DNA of 10,428 bases from Tenuifilum sp040752515 (lineage in GTDB: Bacteria > Bacteroidota > Bacteroidia > Bacteroidales > Tenuifilaceae). Below are positions 1 to 6,944 of this stretch, in pieces. How positions within the stretch are numbered: the stretch's first letter is position 1; the number at the start of each line of letters is the position of its first letter. The DNA lies in assembly GCA_040752515.1 (NCBI GenBank), contig JBFMGQ010000049.1:1-10428 (forward strand). Reading direction: 5' to 3'. A model generated the notes under the pieces. The model did no database searches and was not told the DNA's origin. It saw nothing but the letters and a program-made list of their open reading frames with translations. The translations under genes and the position numbers were made by a program.

Positions 1-126
1 AGGCCGTGAAAATTTACAACTCTAAAAGATTACACGTATCTTTGGGCTATAAAACCCCTGACGATGTTTTTACGAGTGTTGCATAAATCTATTTACTAAC
101 CTGTAGACTTATTTCAGGACTAGACA
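1..126 (+). mobile_element. Right end of an IS3-family insertion sequence
   Basis: The transposase tail (3-86) is followed by a sequence ending ...TTATTTCAGGACTAGACA at 126. Read inward from the end it begins TGTCTAGTCCTGAAATAAGT, a plausible IS3-type terminal inverted repeat (about 100-126) with the TG...CA terminal dinucleotides. The matching left end and target duplication are outside the window, so the exact boundary is inferred. The next base (127) already belongs to the modular repeat, so the element probably inserted into or beside that repeat. Confidence 0.7.
3..86 (+). CDS. IS3-family transposase (OrfB), C-terminal end only
   Basis: Reading from position 3, 27 codons run to a TAA at 84-86. 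The peptide contains YNSKRLHVSLGYKTP followed by DDVF. This is the typical tail of the DDE integrase-core (rve) domain of IS3-family OrfB transposases, where a Y-N-x-x-R-x-H-x-S-L-x-Y-x-T-P pattern closes the protein. The catalytic D, D and E residues lie to the left, outside the window, so activity cannot be judged. The stop is followed after 13 bases by a terminal inverted repeat (100-126), which supports the assignment to an insertion sequence rather than a phage integrase. The family is recognised from the motif; the IS3 subgroup is not resolved. Confidence 0.85.
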   Translation, partial: AVKIYNSKRLHVSLGYKTPDDVFTSVA

Positions 127-250
127 GGTTAACGACTCACGGTTAACGGTTCACGGTTCACGAACCTCCTTTACCTGTTCTTTTAGCCTTTTTCTATCTT
201 CCTCTAACTTCCTCATATCAATGCTACTTCGTTTAACGGCCAACGGCTCA
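127..250. repeat. Modular intergenic repeat, copy A
   Basis: This stretch holds four blocks that recur near the other end of the window in opposite orientation and different order. They are a GTTAACGACTCACGGTTAAC-like block (129-148), TTCACGAACCTCCTTTA (157-173, 17/17 match to the reverse complement of 9632-9648), a pyrimidine-rich block (198-225, 26/28 match to the reverse complement of 9675-9702), and CGTTTAACGGC (230-240, reverse complement found at 9655-9665 and 9729-9739). Short internal iterations of CGGTT(C/A)ACGG are also present. I see no gene here; it looks like a dispersed non-coding repeat. Confidence 0.8.
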
Positions 251-293
251 ACTCATTCTCCCCCACCCCAAATTATTCAGTTCAAAAAATTAT

Positions 294-321
294 TTTGGAT
301 GGTGAATAAATGATATATTTG
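294..321 (+). promoter_or_regulatory. Candidate Bacteroidota promoter for the bifunctional nuclease gene
   Basis: TATATTTG at 314-321 fits the Bacteroidota -7 consensus TAnnTTTG exactly, and TTTG at 294-297 lies 20 bases upstream (start to start) as a -33 element. This predicts transcription starting around 328-332 with a leader of about 40 bases before the ATG at 368. No Shine-Dalgarno sequence precedes that ATG. The match is by consensus only. Confidence 0.5.
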
Positions 322-367
322 TTTTAATTTGTAACCCAATTTACCTTTATACCGAAATTTTCTTCAA

Positions 368-973
368 ATGGGCAAAATCAAGTTAACCGTATTAGGGATA
401 TCATACAGCCAAACCCAATCGGGAGCATACGCTCTGGTGCTGAGCGAGGAGAACGGAAACCGACGCATTCCCATTATTATTGGTGGATATGAAGCCCAGG
501 CCATAGCCATTCAGCTCGAAGGGCTTACGCCACCCCGTCCGCTTACCCACGATCTTTTCCTGAATTTCGCCCGTGCCTTTGGCATCGATCTCATCGACGT
601 TCACATCTACAAGCTGGAAGATGGGGTATTCTTCTCAAAGCTACATTGTGAGGATGGTAAAAAGGAGCTCTTTATTGATTCGCGAACTTCCGATGCCGTT
701 GCCTTAGCACTTAGGTTCAACTGCCCCATTTACACTACCGACGAGATAATTGAAAAGGCTGGCATAACCTTAGATGTAGAGGATTACAATTCACCCGAAA
801 CCCGCGAGGAAGAGGAAAACGAAAACCCTGAGCCTGCCGATACCTTCACCCAGAGTCTCATGCGAATGTCGGCAGAAGAGCTGAAAGAGTTACTCGACGA
901 AGCCATTAAAAACGAGGAGTACGAAAAGGCAACAAAAATTCGAGACGAAATAAAACGAAGAGAGAAGAAGTAA
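368..973 (+). CDS. Bifunctional nuclease family protein (DUF151) with C-terminal UVR motif
   Basis: The 201-residue product has a bifunctional-nuclease (BFN/DUF151) domain over about residues 1-135, with the characteristic segment beginning RRIPIIIGGYEAQAIA (32-47) and the conserved DSRTSDAVALALR (104-116). A glutamate-rich linker (145-156) follows, then a UvrB/UvrC-type helical hairpin (about 168-198, with EELKELLDEAIKNEEYEKA and RDEIKRR). This BFN-plus-UVR architecture is common in Bacteroidota. Plant and cyanobacterial relatives have been reported to have DNase and RNase activity, but the role of bacterial copies is poorly known; UVR motifs mediate protein contacts in nucleotide-excision repair and McsA-like proteins. 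The start is the first ATG after the putative promoter. The gene stands alone, convergent with the transporter gene to its right. Identity is sure; the biochemical function is inferred. Confidence 0.93.
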   Translation: MGKIKLTVLGISYSQTQSGAYALVLSEENGNRRIPIIIGGYEAQAIAIQLEGLTPPRPLTHDLFLNFARAFGIDLIDVHIYKLEDGVFFSKLHCEDGKKELFIDSRTSDAVALALRFNCPIYTTDEIIEKAGITLDVEDYNSPETREEEENENPEPADTFTQSLMRMSAEELKELLDEAIKNEEYEKATKIRDEIKRREKK

Positions 974-983
974 GAGCGCAACA

Positions 984-1015
984 AAAAAGGCCATGAGGAA
1001 AACCCCGTGGCCTTT
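984..1015. terminator. Bidirectional Rho-independent terminator
   Basis: Bases 986-998 pair with 1003-1015 (AAAGGCCATGAGG with CCCCGTGGCCTTT; one A-C mismatch and one G-U pair) around an AAAA loop. An A-run precedes the stem and a T-run follows it. It sits between the convergent bifunctional nuclease gene (stop 973) and transporter gene (stop 1033), so it can end both transcripts. Confidence 0.85.
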
Positions 1016-1032
1016 CATGTTCATATGGTGAA

Positions 1033-2301
1033 TTAGTGCGACACTGTAGTAACCTCGGCGGGGTTATGCCTATGCTTAAACAGGAAAGCAAATAGCACAG
1101 CAACCACAAGCGAGTAGGTAGCAAAAGCTATCCATATACCTGTCCAGTCGAACTGTATTGCACCTTCAGGGGCATTGGGAATTTTAAAGAACTTATCGAT
1201 GATGATACCGCTGATGCTGCTGCCAAGGAAGGCCCCAAAGCCGTTAGTCATCATCATAAATAAACCCTGTGCGCTTGCCCTGATGGATGGTTCACTTTGG
1301 GTCTCAACAAAAAGCGACCCGGAGATATTGAAAAAGTCGAAAGCCATGCCATAGATGATGCACGAAAGGATAATCATCCATAAGCCAGGGCCAGGATTGC
1401 CAACCGCAAATAGGCCAAAGCGAAGCACCCAGGCAACCATGCTCATTAGCATCACCTTCTTTATTCCAAAACGTTTAAGGAAGAAAGGTATGGTTAGAAT
1501 AAATAGGGTTTCCGAGATCTGCGAGATGGACATGATGATGGCAGGATACTTAACTGCAATACGATCGGCGTACTCGGGCAACTTGGCAAAATCGTGAAGG
1601 AACGTATCGCCGTAGGCGTTGGTCAATTGCAGCGAAGCACCAAGTAACATGGCAAAAACGAAGAAAATTGCCATTTTGGTGCTCTTGAAAAGCTTAAAGG
1701 CGTTTAGGCCCAGCTCATCAACCAGCGATTTTTTATGCCCACGAGCCAAGGGTGGACACTGCGGCAGGGTAAAGGCATATAAACCCAAAATAAACGAAGC
1801 CAACGAAGCCACGTAGAACTGGGTTGATGACTTTTCAAAACCCATTAAACTGATAAACCAAAGCGCCACAATGAAACCAATGGTACCCCATACCCTTATT
1901 GGTGGGTATTCCTTAATAATATCCATCCCGCTGCTTTTCATCGATGAGTAAGCAACTGTAATTGACAGGGCAATGGTAGGCATGTAAAACATCATGTTAA
2001 CAAGCATTACCCAAAACATGGTGGATGGGTTATTGACCATTGGCACCATAAAGAGCATAACTCCGCCAAGTATATGGAAAATACCATAAAGCCTCTCGGC
2101 ATTAATCCATCGGTCGGCAATTATTCCTGCTATGGCAGGCATGAACAGCGAGGCCAATCCCATGGTTGAAAAGATTGCACCAAACTCTGTTCCGCTCCAA
2201 TTCTTGGTTTGAAACCAGTATGCCCCTATGGTAAGCAACCATGAACCCCAAATAAAAAACTGCAAAAAATTCATTAGGGTAAGTCGTAGCTTCAAATTCA
2301 T
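1033..2301 (-). CDS. Nucleoside permease-type MFS transporter (NupG-like)
   Basis: This 422-residue, strongly hydrophobic protein has about 12 predicted membrane segments, the normal size for the nucleoside:H+ symporter branch of the major facilitator superfamily. Its N-terminus (KLRLTLMNFLQFFIWGSWLL, residues 4-23) matches the signature opening of Bacteroidota NupG/XapB-like permeases. Later landmarks are FMPAIAGIIADRWINAERL (53-71) and a cytoplasmic mid-loop after TLPQCPP (about 180). The family takes up nucleosides by proton symport across the inner membrane; the exact substrate cannot be read from sequence. It is a single gene ending at the shared terminator, with a 400-bp non-coding region upstream. 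No Shine-Dalgarno is seen before the ATG. A related MFS sugar transporter is the main alternative. Confidence 0.85.
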   Translation of the reverse strand: MNLKLRLTLMNFLQFFIWGSWLLTIGAYWFQTKNWSGTEFGAIFSTMGLASLFMPAIAGIIADRWINAERLYGIFHILGGVMLFMVPMVNNPSTMFWVMLVNMMFYMPTIALSITVAYSSMKSSGMDIIKEYPPIRVWGTIGFIVALWFISLMGFEKSSTQFYVASLASFILGLYAFTLPQCPPLARGHKKSLVDELGLNAFKLFKSTKMAIFFVFAMLLGASLQLTNAYGDTFLHDFAKLPEYADRIAVKYPAIIMSISQISETLFILTIPFFLKRFGIKKVMLMSMVAWVLRFGLFAVGNPGPGLWMIILSCIIYGMAFDFFNISGSLFVETQSEPSIRASAQGLFMMMTNGFGAFLGSSISGIIIDKFFKIPNAPEGAIQFDWTGIWIAFATYSLVVAVLFAFLFKHRHNPAEVTTVSH

Positions 2302-2703
2302 ATTGTTTGTGTTTAGTTGTGATTTTGATCGGTAAAAATAGTATCGATTTTTGGGTTATACTATATATCAAACGATTTTTTAGATACTATTTCCAAATAT
2401 TCAGCATTTAAAAAAAAATTTTTCTGCCTATTTTTATGATTTAACCCAAATTCGTCAATTAAATAAATCAATTCACGAATCTCGATTTAAAAATATGGAT
2501 TATTTGGGTTGATAATTTAGGCTATTTGATAATATCAACTTATTCAACTCATTGAAATACAATGCTATTTGTAAGAGAACAGGAGTATAATATCAGAGGT
2601 CACATTTAGAATGGAAAACAAAACCCCATACACAAAACACCAAACACCATAATGTACAGGGTATACTAAACAGTATGACTTTCCTATCTGCCAAAAAGGC
2701 TCT
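2302..2703. other. 400-bp AT-rich intergenic region with nested inverted repeats
   Basis: No reading frame here looks coding. It is the upstream region of the leftward transporter gene and the downstream region of ispH. It holds nested inverted repeats at 2443-2510 (separate entry), another TTTGGGTT copy at 2350-2357, and a small hairpin (ATACT 2663-2667 with AGTAT 2672-2676) without a T-run. An AC-rich stretch (about 2618-2652) repeats CAAAACACCAAACACC-like words. I could not find an exact TAnnTTTG promoter motif for the transporter. Confidence 0.5.
2443..2510. repeat. Nested inverted repeats upstream of the transporter gene
   Basis: The outer arms are AACCCAAAT (2443-2451) and ATTTGGGTT (2502-2510), a perfect 9-bp inverted repeat. 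Inside, ATTCGTCAATT (2450-2460) pairs with AATTCACGAAT (2470-2480) at 10 of 11 positions around a 9-base spacer. The arrangement could be an operator for a dimeric regulator or an RNA hairpin. It lies 142-209 bases upstream of the transporter start. Function is inferred only from symmetry. Confidence 0.5.
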
Positions 2704-3585
2704 TTACCCTTTAACCATGGATTGGATGGTGCTTGCCACCTCCTGCATCAACCATAGTGGGGTTGAGGTGGCTCCACTGATTCCTACACTTTGATGGCTT
2801 TTAAACCATTCAGCCTTTAAATCATTGGGGTTTGTCACCATGTGGCTGTTGGGGTTTGCCTCCAAGCAGGCTTCAAAAAGCATTTTCCCATTTGAGCTGC
2901 TGGTGCCGCTTACAAAAATCATTACGTCGTGCTTATGGGCAAACTCCTGTATTTGCGGCTTACGGTTCGAAACCTGTCCACAAATGGTGTTGTTCACCTT
3001 AAGCAGTGTTTCAGCTTGTGGCGTTAGCATTGCCATTCGGCGTCGGATTTCATCAACTATCATTCTGTAAAGCTGTGGCTCCTTGGTGGTTTGCGAAAAA
3101 ATCTCGATAGGTTTACTGAAATCGATACCATCGAGATCGGCTAAATCCTGAACCACAATGGCCTGATTGTTGGTTTGGCCACAAAGGCCAATAACTTCGG
3201 CATGTCCCTTTTTCCCATAAATAACTACCGTGCCACCAAGGGGTTGAAGTCGTTCCCACGCCCTGCGAACACGATCCTGAAGCTTAAGAACCACAGGGCA
3301 GGTAGCATCAATAAGGTTGATGTTATACTTTTTTGCCAGCTCATAGGTTGATGGGGGCTCGCCGTGGGCACGTATCAGCACATTTTTACCCGCCAAATCG
3401 GGGAGGTGTTCATGCTTCACGGTTTTCATGCCAAGCTCTTGAAGACGACCCGTCTCCATTTCATTGTGGACAATCTCGCCAAGGCAGTTGATTTCCGTTC
3501 CTTTGGTCAAATTTTCTTCGGCCGTTTTGATGGCATTCACCACTCCAAAACAGAAACCGGCATTAGGATCAATCTCTACTATCAT
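2704..3585 (-). CDS. ispH: 4-hydroxy-3-methylbut-2-enyl diphosphate reductase
   Basis: IspH catalyses the last step of the MEP (non-mevalonate) isoprenoid pathway, reducing HMBPP to IPP and DMAPP with a [4Fe-4S] cluster in the cytoplasm. The three cluster-ligand cysteines are visible: C12 in GFCFGV, C96 in DATCPVV and C202 in NTICGQVSNRK. The active-site glutamate falls in GHAEVIG (E130), and RAHGEPP (72-78) is the usual substrate-binding histidine segment. At 293 residues it is of normal length and full. It lies 45 bases downstream of cmk on the same strand, so it is probably co-transcribed with it. The ATG start gives the expected short N-terminus (MIVEIDPNAGFCFG). No frameshift or missing residue is seen. 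Confidence 0.97.
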   Translation of the reverse strand: MIVEIDPNAGFCFGVVNAIKTAEENLTKGTEINCLGEIVHNEMETGRLQELGMKTVKHEHLPDLAGKNVLIRAHGEPPSTYELAKKYNINLIDATCPVVLKLQDRVRRAWERLQPLGGTVVIYGKKGHAEVIGLCGQTNNQAIVVQDLADLDGIDFSKPIEIFSQTTKEPQLYRMIVDEIRRRMAMLTPQAETLLKVNNTICGQVSNRKPQIQEFAHKHDVMIFVSGTSSSNGKMLFEACLEANPNSHMVTNPNDLKAEWFKSHQSVGISGATSTPLWLMQEVASTIQSMVKG

Positions 3586-3630
3586 TGTAATGCTATCTTA
3601 CAATCCTAAACAGTTAACTCCAGTTATGGT

Positions 3631-4320
3631 TTAAGTGGTTAGGCGTTTAACCATGTGCTCCACCCATTCCATTTGCTCATCAACAGTCATACTGGTGTTA
3701 TCAAGAACAAGCGCATCATCGGCTTTGCGGAGGGGCGCTACATCTCGGTTTTGGTCGATGTAATCGCGCTCCTCAATATTTTTAAGCACCTCGTCCAATG
3801 TAACATTCAAACCCTTTCCCTGTAACTCCTTTAGTCGGCGTTGCGCACGAACAGTAGGATCGGCAGTCATGAAAATTTTAAGTTCTGCATCAGGGAAAAC
3901 AACCGTTCCAATATCGCGACCATCCATCACAATGCCCTTTTGCTTACCAAGTTCCCTTTGCAGCTCAACCAAACGTGTCCGCACAGCCGGTATGGCTGCA
4001 ACCAAGCTTACGTGGTTAGCTACCTGTGGACTGCGAATTTCGTCCTCCACCACCTCGCCATTCAGGGTTGTAACATAACCGTTTGTTAATGAATCGTAGG
4101 AGAAACCGATATTAATTTCCTTTAAAATGCTATCGAGAGTTGAGGTATCAACCACACCATTTTTAATAAGTCCTCGGCGGAGCAGCTCCAGCGTTACGGC
4201 GCGGTACATTGCACCGCTATCAATGTAAAGGTAACCTAAGCGTTTTGCAATGGCTTTGGCAAAAGTGCTTTTACCGCACGACGAAAACCCATCAATAGCA
4301 ATAACAATCTTTTTATCCAT
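3631..4320 (-). CDS. cmk: Cytidylate kinase
   Basis: Cmk transfers phosphate from ATP to CMP or dCMP in pyrimidine nucleotide metabolism. The 229-residue sequence opens with a P-loop, GFSSCGKST (11-19), followed by the CMP-binding YIDSGAMYRAVT (33-44) and the DGRDIGTVVFPDA segment (133-145). A lid-type arginine-rich stretch is at about 160-164 (AQRRLKE). The length is normal for the bacterial enzyme. It sits between porQ (63 bases upstream, same strand) and ispH (45 bases downstream), consistent with one leftward transcript. No Shine-Dalgarno sequence precedes the ATG, as is usual in this phylum. Identification is firm. Confidence 0.96.
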   Translation of the reverse strand: MDKKIVIAIDGFSSCGKSTFAKAIAKRLGYLYIDSGAMYRAVTLELLRRGLIKNGVVDTSTLDSILKEINIGFSYDSLTNGYVTTLNGEVVEDEIRSPQVANHVSLVAAIPAVRTRLVELQRELGKQKGIVMDGRDIGTVVFPDAELKIFMTADPTVRAQRRLKELQGKGLNVTLDEVLKNIEERDYIDQNRDVAPLRKADDALVLDNTSMTVDEQMEWVEHMVKRLTT

Positions 4321-4383
4321 GAGTAAAAGAATAATTTCTTTTGAAGCTGCTAAGGTAGTAAAAAACTCAACTCCGTTAGGTGT

Positions 4384-5418
4384 TTAGAGCCAGCTCTGAA
4401 GGTTGGTTGAAATGGAAAAATGATTGGTGGAACCGGTTAAATGATAGGTTGCACGACTGTAACTCACCTCAAACCTTTTAATCCGAAGGCTTATCCCCCA
4501 GCTAAACCCAACGGTTGAAACCCTTTCCTGTACCTTCAACTCGTTACGACGCTTGTAGTTATAGCCTAAGCGAAGCGCAAAACCTTTAACCGGAACAAAC
4601 TCAACTCCGGCAATCAAATGGCTTACCAGCTCCCTTCCTACCCGCTCAGGTAAACTTGGCGACGATTTCCCCTCATCGCCCATGAGGTTGATGTTACTAA
4701 CAGGTGCACTATAGTATAAGTCGTACCGCTCTAAATGCTGCAAGGAGGCAATAAACCTAAACGGCGCATGCGCCAGCTTTTTGCTTATGCCGGCAACCAC
4801 CTCAAACGGTAACCTCTCGTAAGTACCTTCAGTGTAAGGTTTAACCATCGTACCAATACTCTTAAGGGAAACCCCTGCCGCAAAAAGAGCATTCTTTGAC
4901 AGGTAATGCACCCCGATATCGGAAGCCAAACCCAGGGATGAGTAGTGCTCAAGGTGCGAGTAGATGGGTTTAAAGCTCATGCCCACAGTAAAACAGGAGT
5001 CGATGCGGTAGCTGTAGGTTACAGCCAGAGCAAAATCGTTTCCGCCAAAGGAACCCGAAATAACCCCGGTTTCATCGGCCTGATCGAACTGACCATAGTT
5101 AATCCCAAATACCGAAATGCCAAGCATGCCCTTTGAATTGAGCTTGAGCGCATACGACACCGAGGCAAAATTGATATTGGCGTAATAACTCGTATAAAAT
5201 AAACTCATAGCATTGCGTAGCGAGGAATCGAGCATGGCAGGGTTATGCACAGCCAAGGAGATATCGGCAACATCGGAAGCAGCCATTTTGCCCCCAAAAG
5301 CCGCCACCCTCGATGAGTATGGAAGGTTTAAAAATTGGTAAGTGGAAAAACCACCGTTTTGCCCAAGAGCAAAACCGGTAATGTGAAAACAAAGCAAAAG
5401 TGCTGAAATGCTTCGCAT
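4384..5418 (-). CDS. porQ: Type IX secretion system protein PorQ-like outer-membrane beta-barrel
   Basis: The 344-residue product has a signal peptide (charged MRS, hydrophobic core, cleavage probably after ALG at residue 19) and a body of alternating beta-strand segments ending in an aromatic strand (NLQSWL). The region after the signal peptide, TYQFLNLPYSSRVAAFGG (25-42), then SLAVHNPAMLD (54-64), is characteristic of the PorV/PorQ family, and the overall length and start match PorQ. In Porphyromonas, PorQ is an outer-membrane component needed for export and surface attachment of T9SS cargo. No other por genes are in the window, which is normal because T9SS genes are scattered. It is the first gene of the leftward porQ-cmk-ispH group. 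Family assignment is strong; PorQ rather than another FadL/PorV-like member is likely. Confidence 0.85.
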   Translation of the reverse strand: MRSISALLLCFHITGFALGQNGGFSTYQFLNLPYSSRVAAFGGKMAASDVADISLAVHNPAMLDSSLRNAMSLFYTSYYANINFASVSYALKLNSKGMLGISVFGINYGQFDQADETGVISGSFGGNDFALAVTYSYRIDSCFTVGMSFKPIYSHLEHYSSLGLASDIGVHYLSKNALFAAGVSLKSIGTMVKPYTEGTYERLPFEVVAGISKKLAHAPFRFIASLQHLERYDLYYSAPVSNINLMGDEGKSSPSLPERVGRELVSHLIAGVEFVPVKGFALRLGYNYKRRNELKVQERVSTVGFSWGISLRIKRFEVSYSRATYHLTGSTNHFSISTNLQSWL

Positions 5419-5708
5419 GGGTAAATCTTAAGACCGTAAAACTAATCAAATTTTCAACCGAGAATTGTCAATGGAAACAAAAATCATTTAACCAGCTTGT
5501 TACTATTGACTTATCGGGGCAATCGCGACTTGTCAAAATTTTTCATTCCAATCTCTCGGAATGAAACGATTTTGTTAGTCGATTCGTCCGTTGATTCCCT
5601 CAAGTAACGAATTTTGGGGTTCATTCTAACTCAACATCATCAATAGGCAATTTTTGCCGAACAAAAAATACCTTGTTAGGCTAACGGATTATTGAAGATA
5701 ATTATTGC
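5419..5708. other. Intergenic region upstream of porQ with two hairpins
   Basis: These 290 bases separate the stop of the lipid kinase gene from the porQ start, both leftward. I see no gene. Features are a perfect 9-bp stem at 5541-5566 (separate entry), a small palindrome GGCAATTTTTGCC (5646-5658), and a 7-bp inverted repeat GTTAGGC (5675-5681) / GCCTAAC (5707-5713) whose right arm overlaps the kinase stop codon. On the minus strand this last repeat is followed by a T-run (AAGGTATTTTTTG), so it may be a weak terminator for the kinase. No exact TAnnTTTG motif was found for porQ. Confidence 0.45.
5541..5566. repeat. Perfect 9-bp hairpin upstream of porQ
   Basis: TTTCATTCC (5541-5549) is the exact reverse complement of GGAATGAAA (5558-5566), with an 8-base spacer AATCTCTC. 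It is 123-148 bases upstream of the porQ start codon, so it could be an operator or a leader hairpin. The CATTCC...GGAATG core resembles the terminal words of the palindromic intergenic element at 9763-9871 (CATTCCGAG), so it might also be a remnant of such an element. Confidence 0.5.
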
Positions 5709-6698
5709 CTAACGCTTATTTGCCTCCAGCAATTCGGGATGATTTTTAGCTGTTAGGTTCGACTGATTAAACTGCTCGCCAACAATTACCGTAATAGCCT
5801 GTTGCAGAATTGAAAATTTAAGGGGAGTTTCACCAAGCGATTCGCCATCAACCTCGAGGCCAACGGCAGGAATGCTCATAATCTCAATGCTACGGCCTCT
5901 TATCCCAACCACACGGGAATGCTTAAGAATGGTTCCATTGTAAAGTCGGGGAAGGTTGGCAATTACATTCAGCTTGCTAATGCGTTTAATGATAGTAAGG
6001 TCAAAGAGCCCGTCGTCGGAAAGTGCAAAAGGCACCTGCATCATACCTGCTCCATTATACCTGCAAATACCAACGGTGAGACTAAACACCTTATCCTGTA
6101 TATGATGACCATCAACCTTAACATTTATACGAGTTGAACGGTACCGGATTAGCGCTTTAATTAAGCTCAAAATATAGAGAAGCGCCCCACGTTTACCTAA
6201 ATCCTTTAACCTGTTGGTTCGACGGGCTACTTCGGCATCGAAACCAACGCCGGCAGCGTTTATAAAGTATCGCTTGTGCCTAACGCTCGATTCGTAGTAT
6301 TCGGCAACCCCAACATCTTGCTTAAAAACTCTTTTGTTCTTGATAGCCCTTATACACTCCTCGTAGTTATGAGGAATTTCATACATACGGAACCAATCAT
6401 TACCAGTTCCTACGCCTATTACCCCAACCGTTATTTCGCTCGGACTTACAGCCTTTTGTATAAATATTCCATTAACTACCTCGTTTAGAGTACCATCGCC
6501 CCCCACGGCAATTATATTTTTGTACCCCTTTCCAATTGCCTGCACGGTAAGCTCAACAGCGTGATATTTATATTCCGTAAAGGCATGGGAATACCGAATA
6601 TCGTACTTGTTAAGTAAACGACTAATGACAGGCCAATCGATAACCGATTTTCCCCCACCCGCACGTGGGTTTACCACTACAAACCAACTTGTTTCCAA
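5709..6698 (-). CDS. Diacylglycerol/sphingosine kinase-family lipid kinase (YegS/DgkB-like)
   Basis: The 329-residue protein carries the DAGK catalytic domain signature: NPRAGGGK (10-17) at the N-terminus and GGDGTLNEVVNG (66-77), the nucleotide-binding loop that replaces a P-loop in this family. The GVGTGNDW segment (96-103) and the C-terminal VDGESLGETPLKF also fit the YegS/BmrU/LCB5 fold. Such enzymes phosphorylate diacylglycerol or sphingoid-type lipids at the membrane. Bacteroidota make sphingolipids, so a sphingosine-like substrate is possible but cannot be told from sequence. The length is typical. It is divergent from parA and separated by 246 bases; an exact TAnnTTTG motif on the minus strand (6740-6733) lies 35 bases upstream of the ATG. 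The identity of the fold is firm, the substrate is not. Confidence 0.9.
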   Translation of the reverse strand: METSWFVVVNPRAGGGKSVIDWPVISRLLNKYDIRYSHAFTEYKYHAVELTVQAIGKGYKNIIAVGGDGTLNEVVNGIFIQKAVSPSEITVGVIGVGTGNDWFRMYEIPHNYEECIRAIKNKRVFKQDVGVAEYYESSVRHKRYFINAAGVGFDAEVARRTNRLKDLGKRGALLYILSLIKALIRYRSTRINVKVDGHHIQDKVFSLTVGICRYNGAGMMQVPFALSDDGLFDLTIIKRISKLNVIANLPRLYNGTILKHSRVVGIRGRSIEIMSIPAVGLEVDGESLGETPLKFSILQQAITVIVGEQFNQSNLTAKNHPELLEANKR

Positions 6699-6732
6699 CT
6701 TATTACAAAAATTTTAGCCATCGAATCCGATG

Positions 6733-6740
6733 CAAATATA
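6733..6740 (-). promoter_or_regulatory. Candidate -7 promoter motif for the lipid kinase gene
   Basis: The minus strand reads TATATTTG here, an exact TAnnTTTG match, 35 bases upstream of the kinase ATG. No clear TTTG -33 element was found at the expected distance, so the support is partial. Confidence 0.4.
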
Positions 6741-6801
6741 ACCATTCTGTTAAAATTCATTCACTTAATCCGAAATGGTTTTCGTTTGATAAAAGAATTT
6801 C

Positions 6802-6809
6802 TATTTTTG
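6802..6809 (+). promoter_or_regulatory. Candidate distal -7 promoter motif for parA
   Basis: TATTTTTG matches TAnnTTTG exactly. TTTG occurs at 6785-6788, a spacing somewhat shorter than usual for a -33 element. The perfect 11-bp tandem repeat (6833-6854) begins 24 bases downstream, where a bound protein could interfere with transcription. Confidence 0.4.
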
Positions 6810-6832
6810 CAGTTACCATTTACCCAAAGCAA

Positions 6833-6854
6833 TTGTTAATAACTTGTTAATAAC
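6833..6854 (+). repeat. Perfect tandem 11-mer TTGTTAATAAC x2 upstream of parA
   Basis: TTGTTAATAAC occurs at 6833-6843 and again immediately at 6844-6854 with no mismatch. The embedded TGTTAATAA differs from a reverse DnaA box (TGTGGATAA) at two positions. One helical-turn spacing (11 bp) suits cooperative binding of one protein to one face of the DNA. Located 90 bases upstream of parA in an AT-rich gap, it could be part of a replication origin or an operator for parAB autoregulation. This function is inferred. Confidence 0.6.
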
Positions 6855-6914
6855 ATCGGGGTAAATGTTCATATTCACATCCTAAAGGGTGGCGAATGAA
6901 AAGGAAAGGAAACT

Positions 6915-6922
6915 TATTTTTG
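6915..6922 (+). promoter_or_regulatory. Candidate proximal -7 promoter motif for parA
   Basis: A second exact TATTTTTG (TAnnTTTG) lies 22 bases upstream of the parA ATG, which would give a leader of about 15 bases. No convincing -33 TTTG is seen. The A-run and TATAG before the ATG give no Shine-Dalgarno. Confidence 0.4.
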
Positions 6923-6944
6923 ACCCTTGTAAAAAAATATAGTA

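Noticed and set aside
906..1124. Minus-strand 72-codon open frame across the convergent gene ends
   Set aside because: It overlaps two firmly identified genes and the terminator, and its translation has no recognisable domain or sensible composition.
2102..2371. Minus-strand 89-codon frame overlapping the permease N-terminus
   Set aside because: It is an out-of-frame shadow of the permease gene; only its first 23 codons lie outside that gene and they show no family features.
2659..2680. Hairpin downstream of ispH as its terminator
   Set aside because: The ATACT/AGTAT stem is only 5 bp of AT-rich pairing and has no T-run on the minus strand.
6660..6675. CACGTG palindrome resembling a parS core near parA
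   Set aside because: The flanks (CCGCACGTGGGT) do not match the TGTTNCACGTGNAACA consensus, and it lies in conserved N-terminal codons of the lipid kinase.
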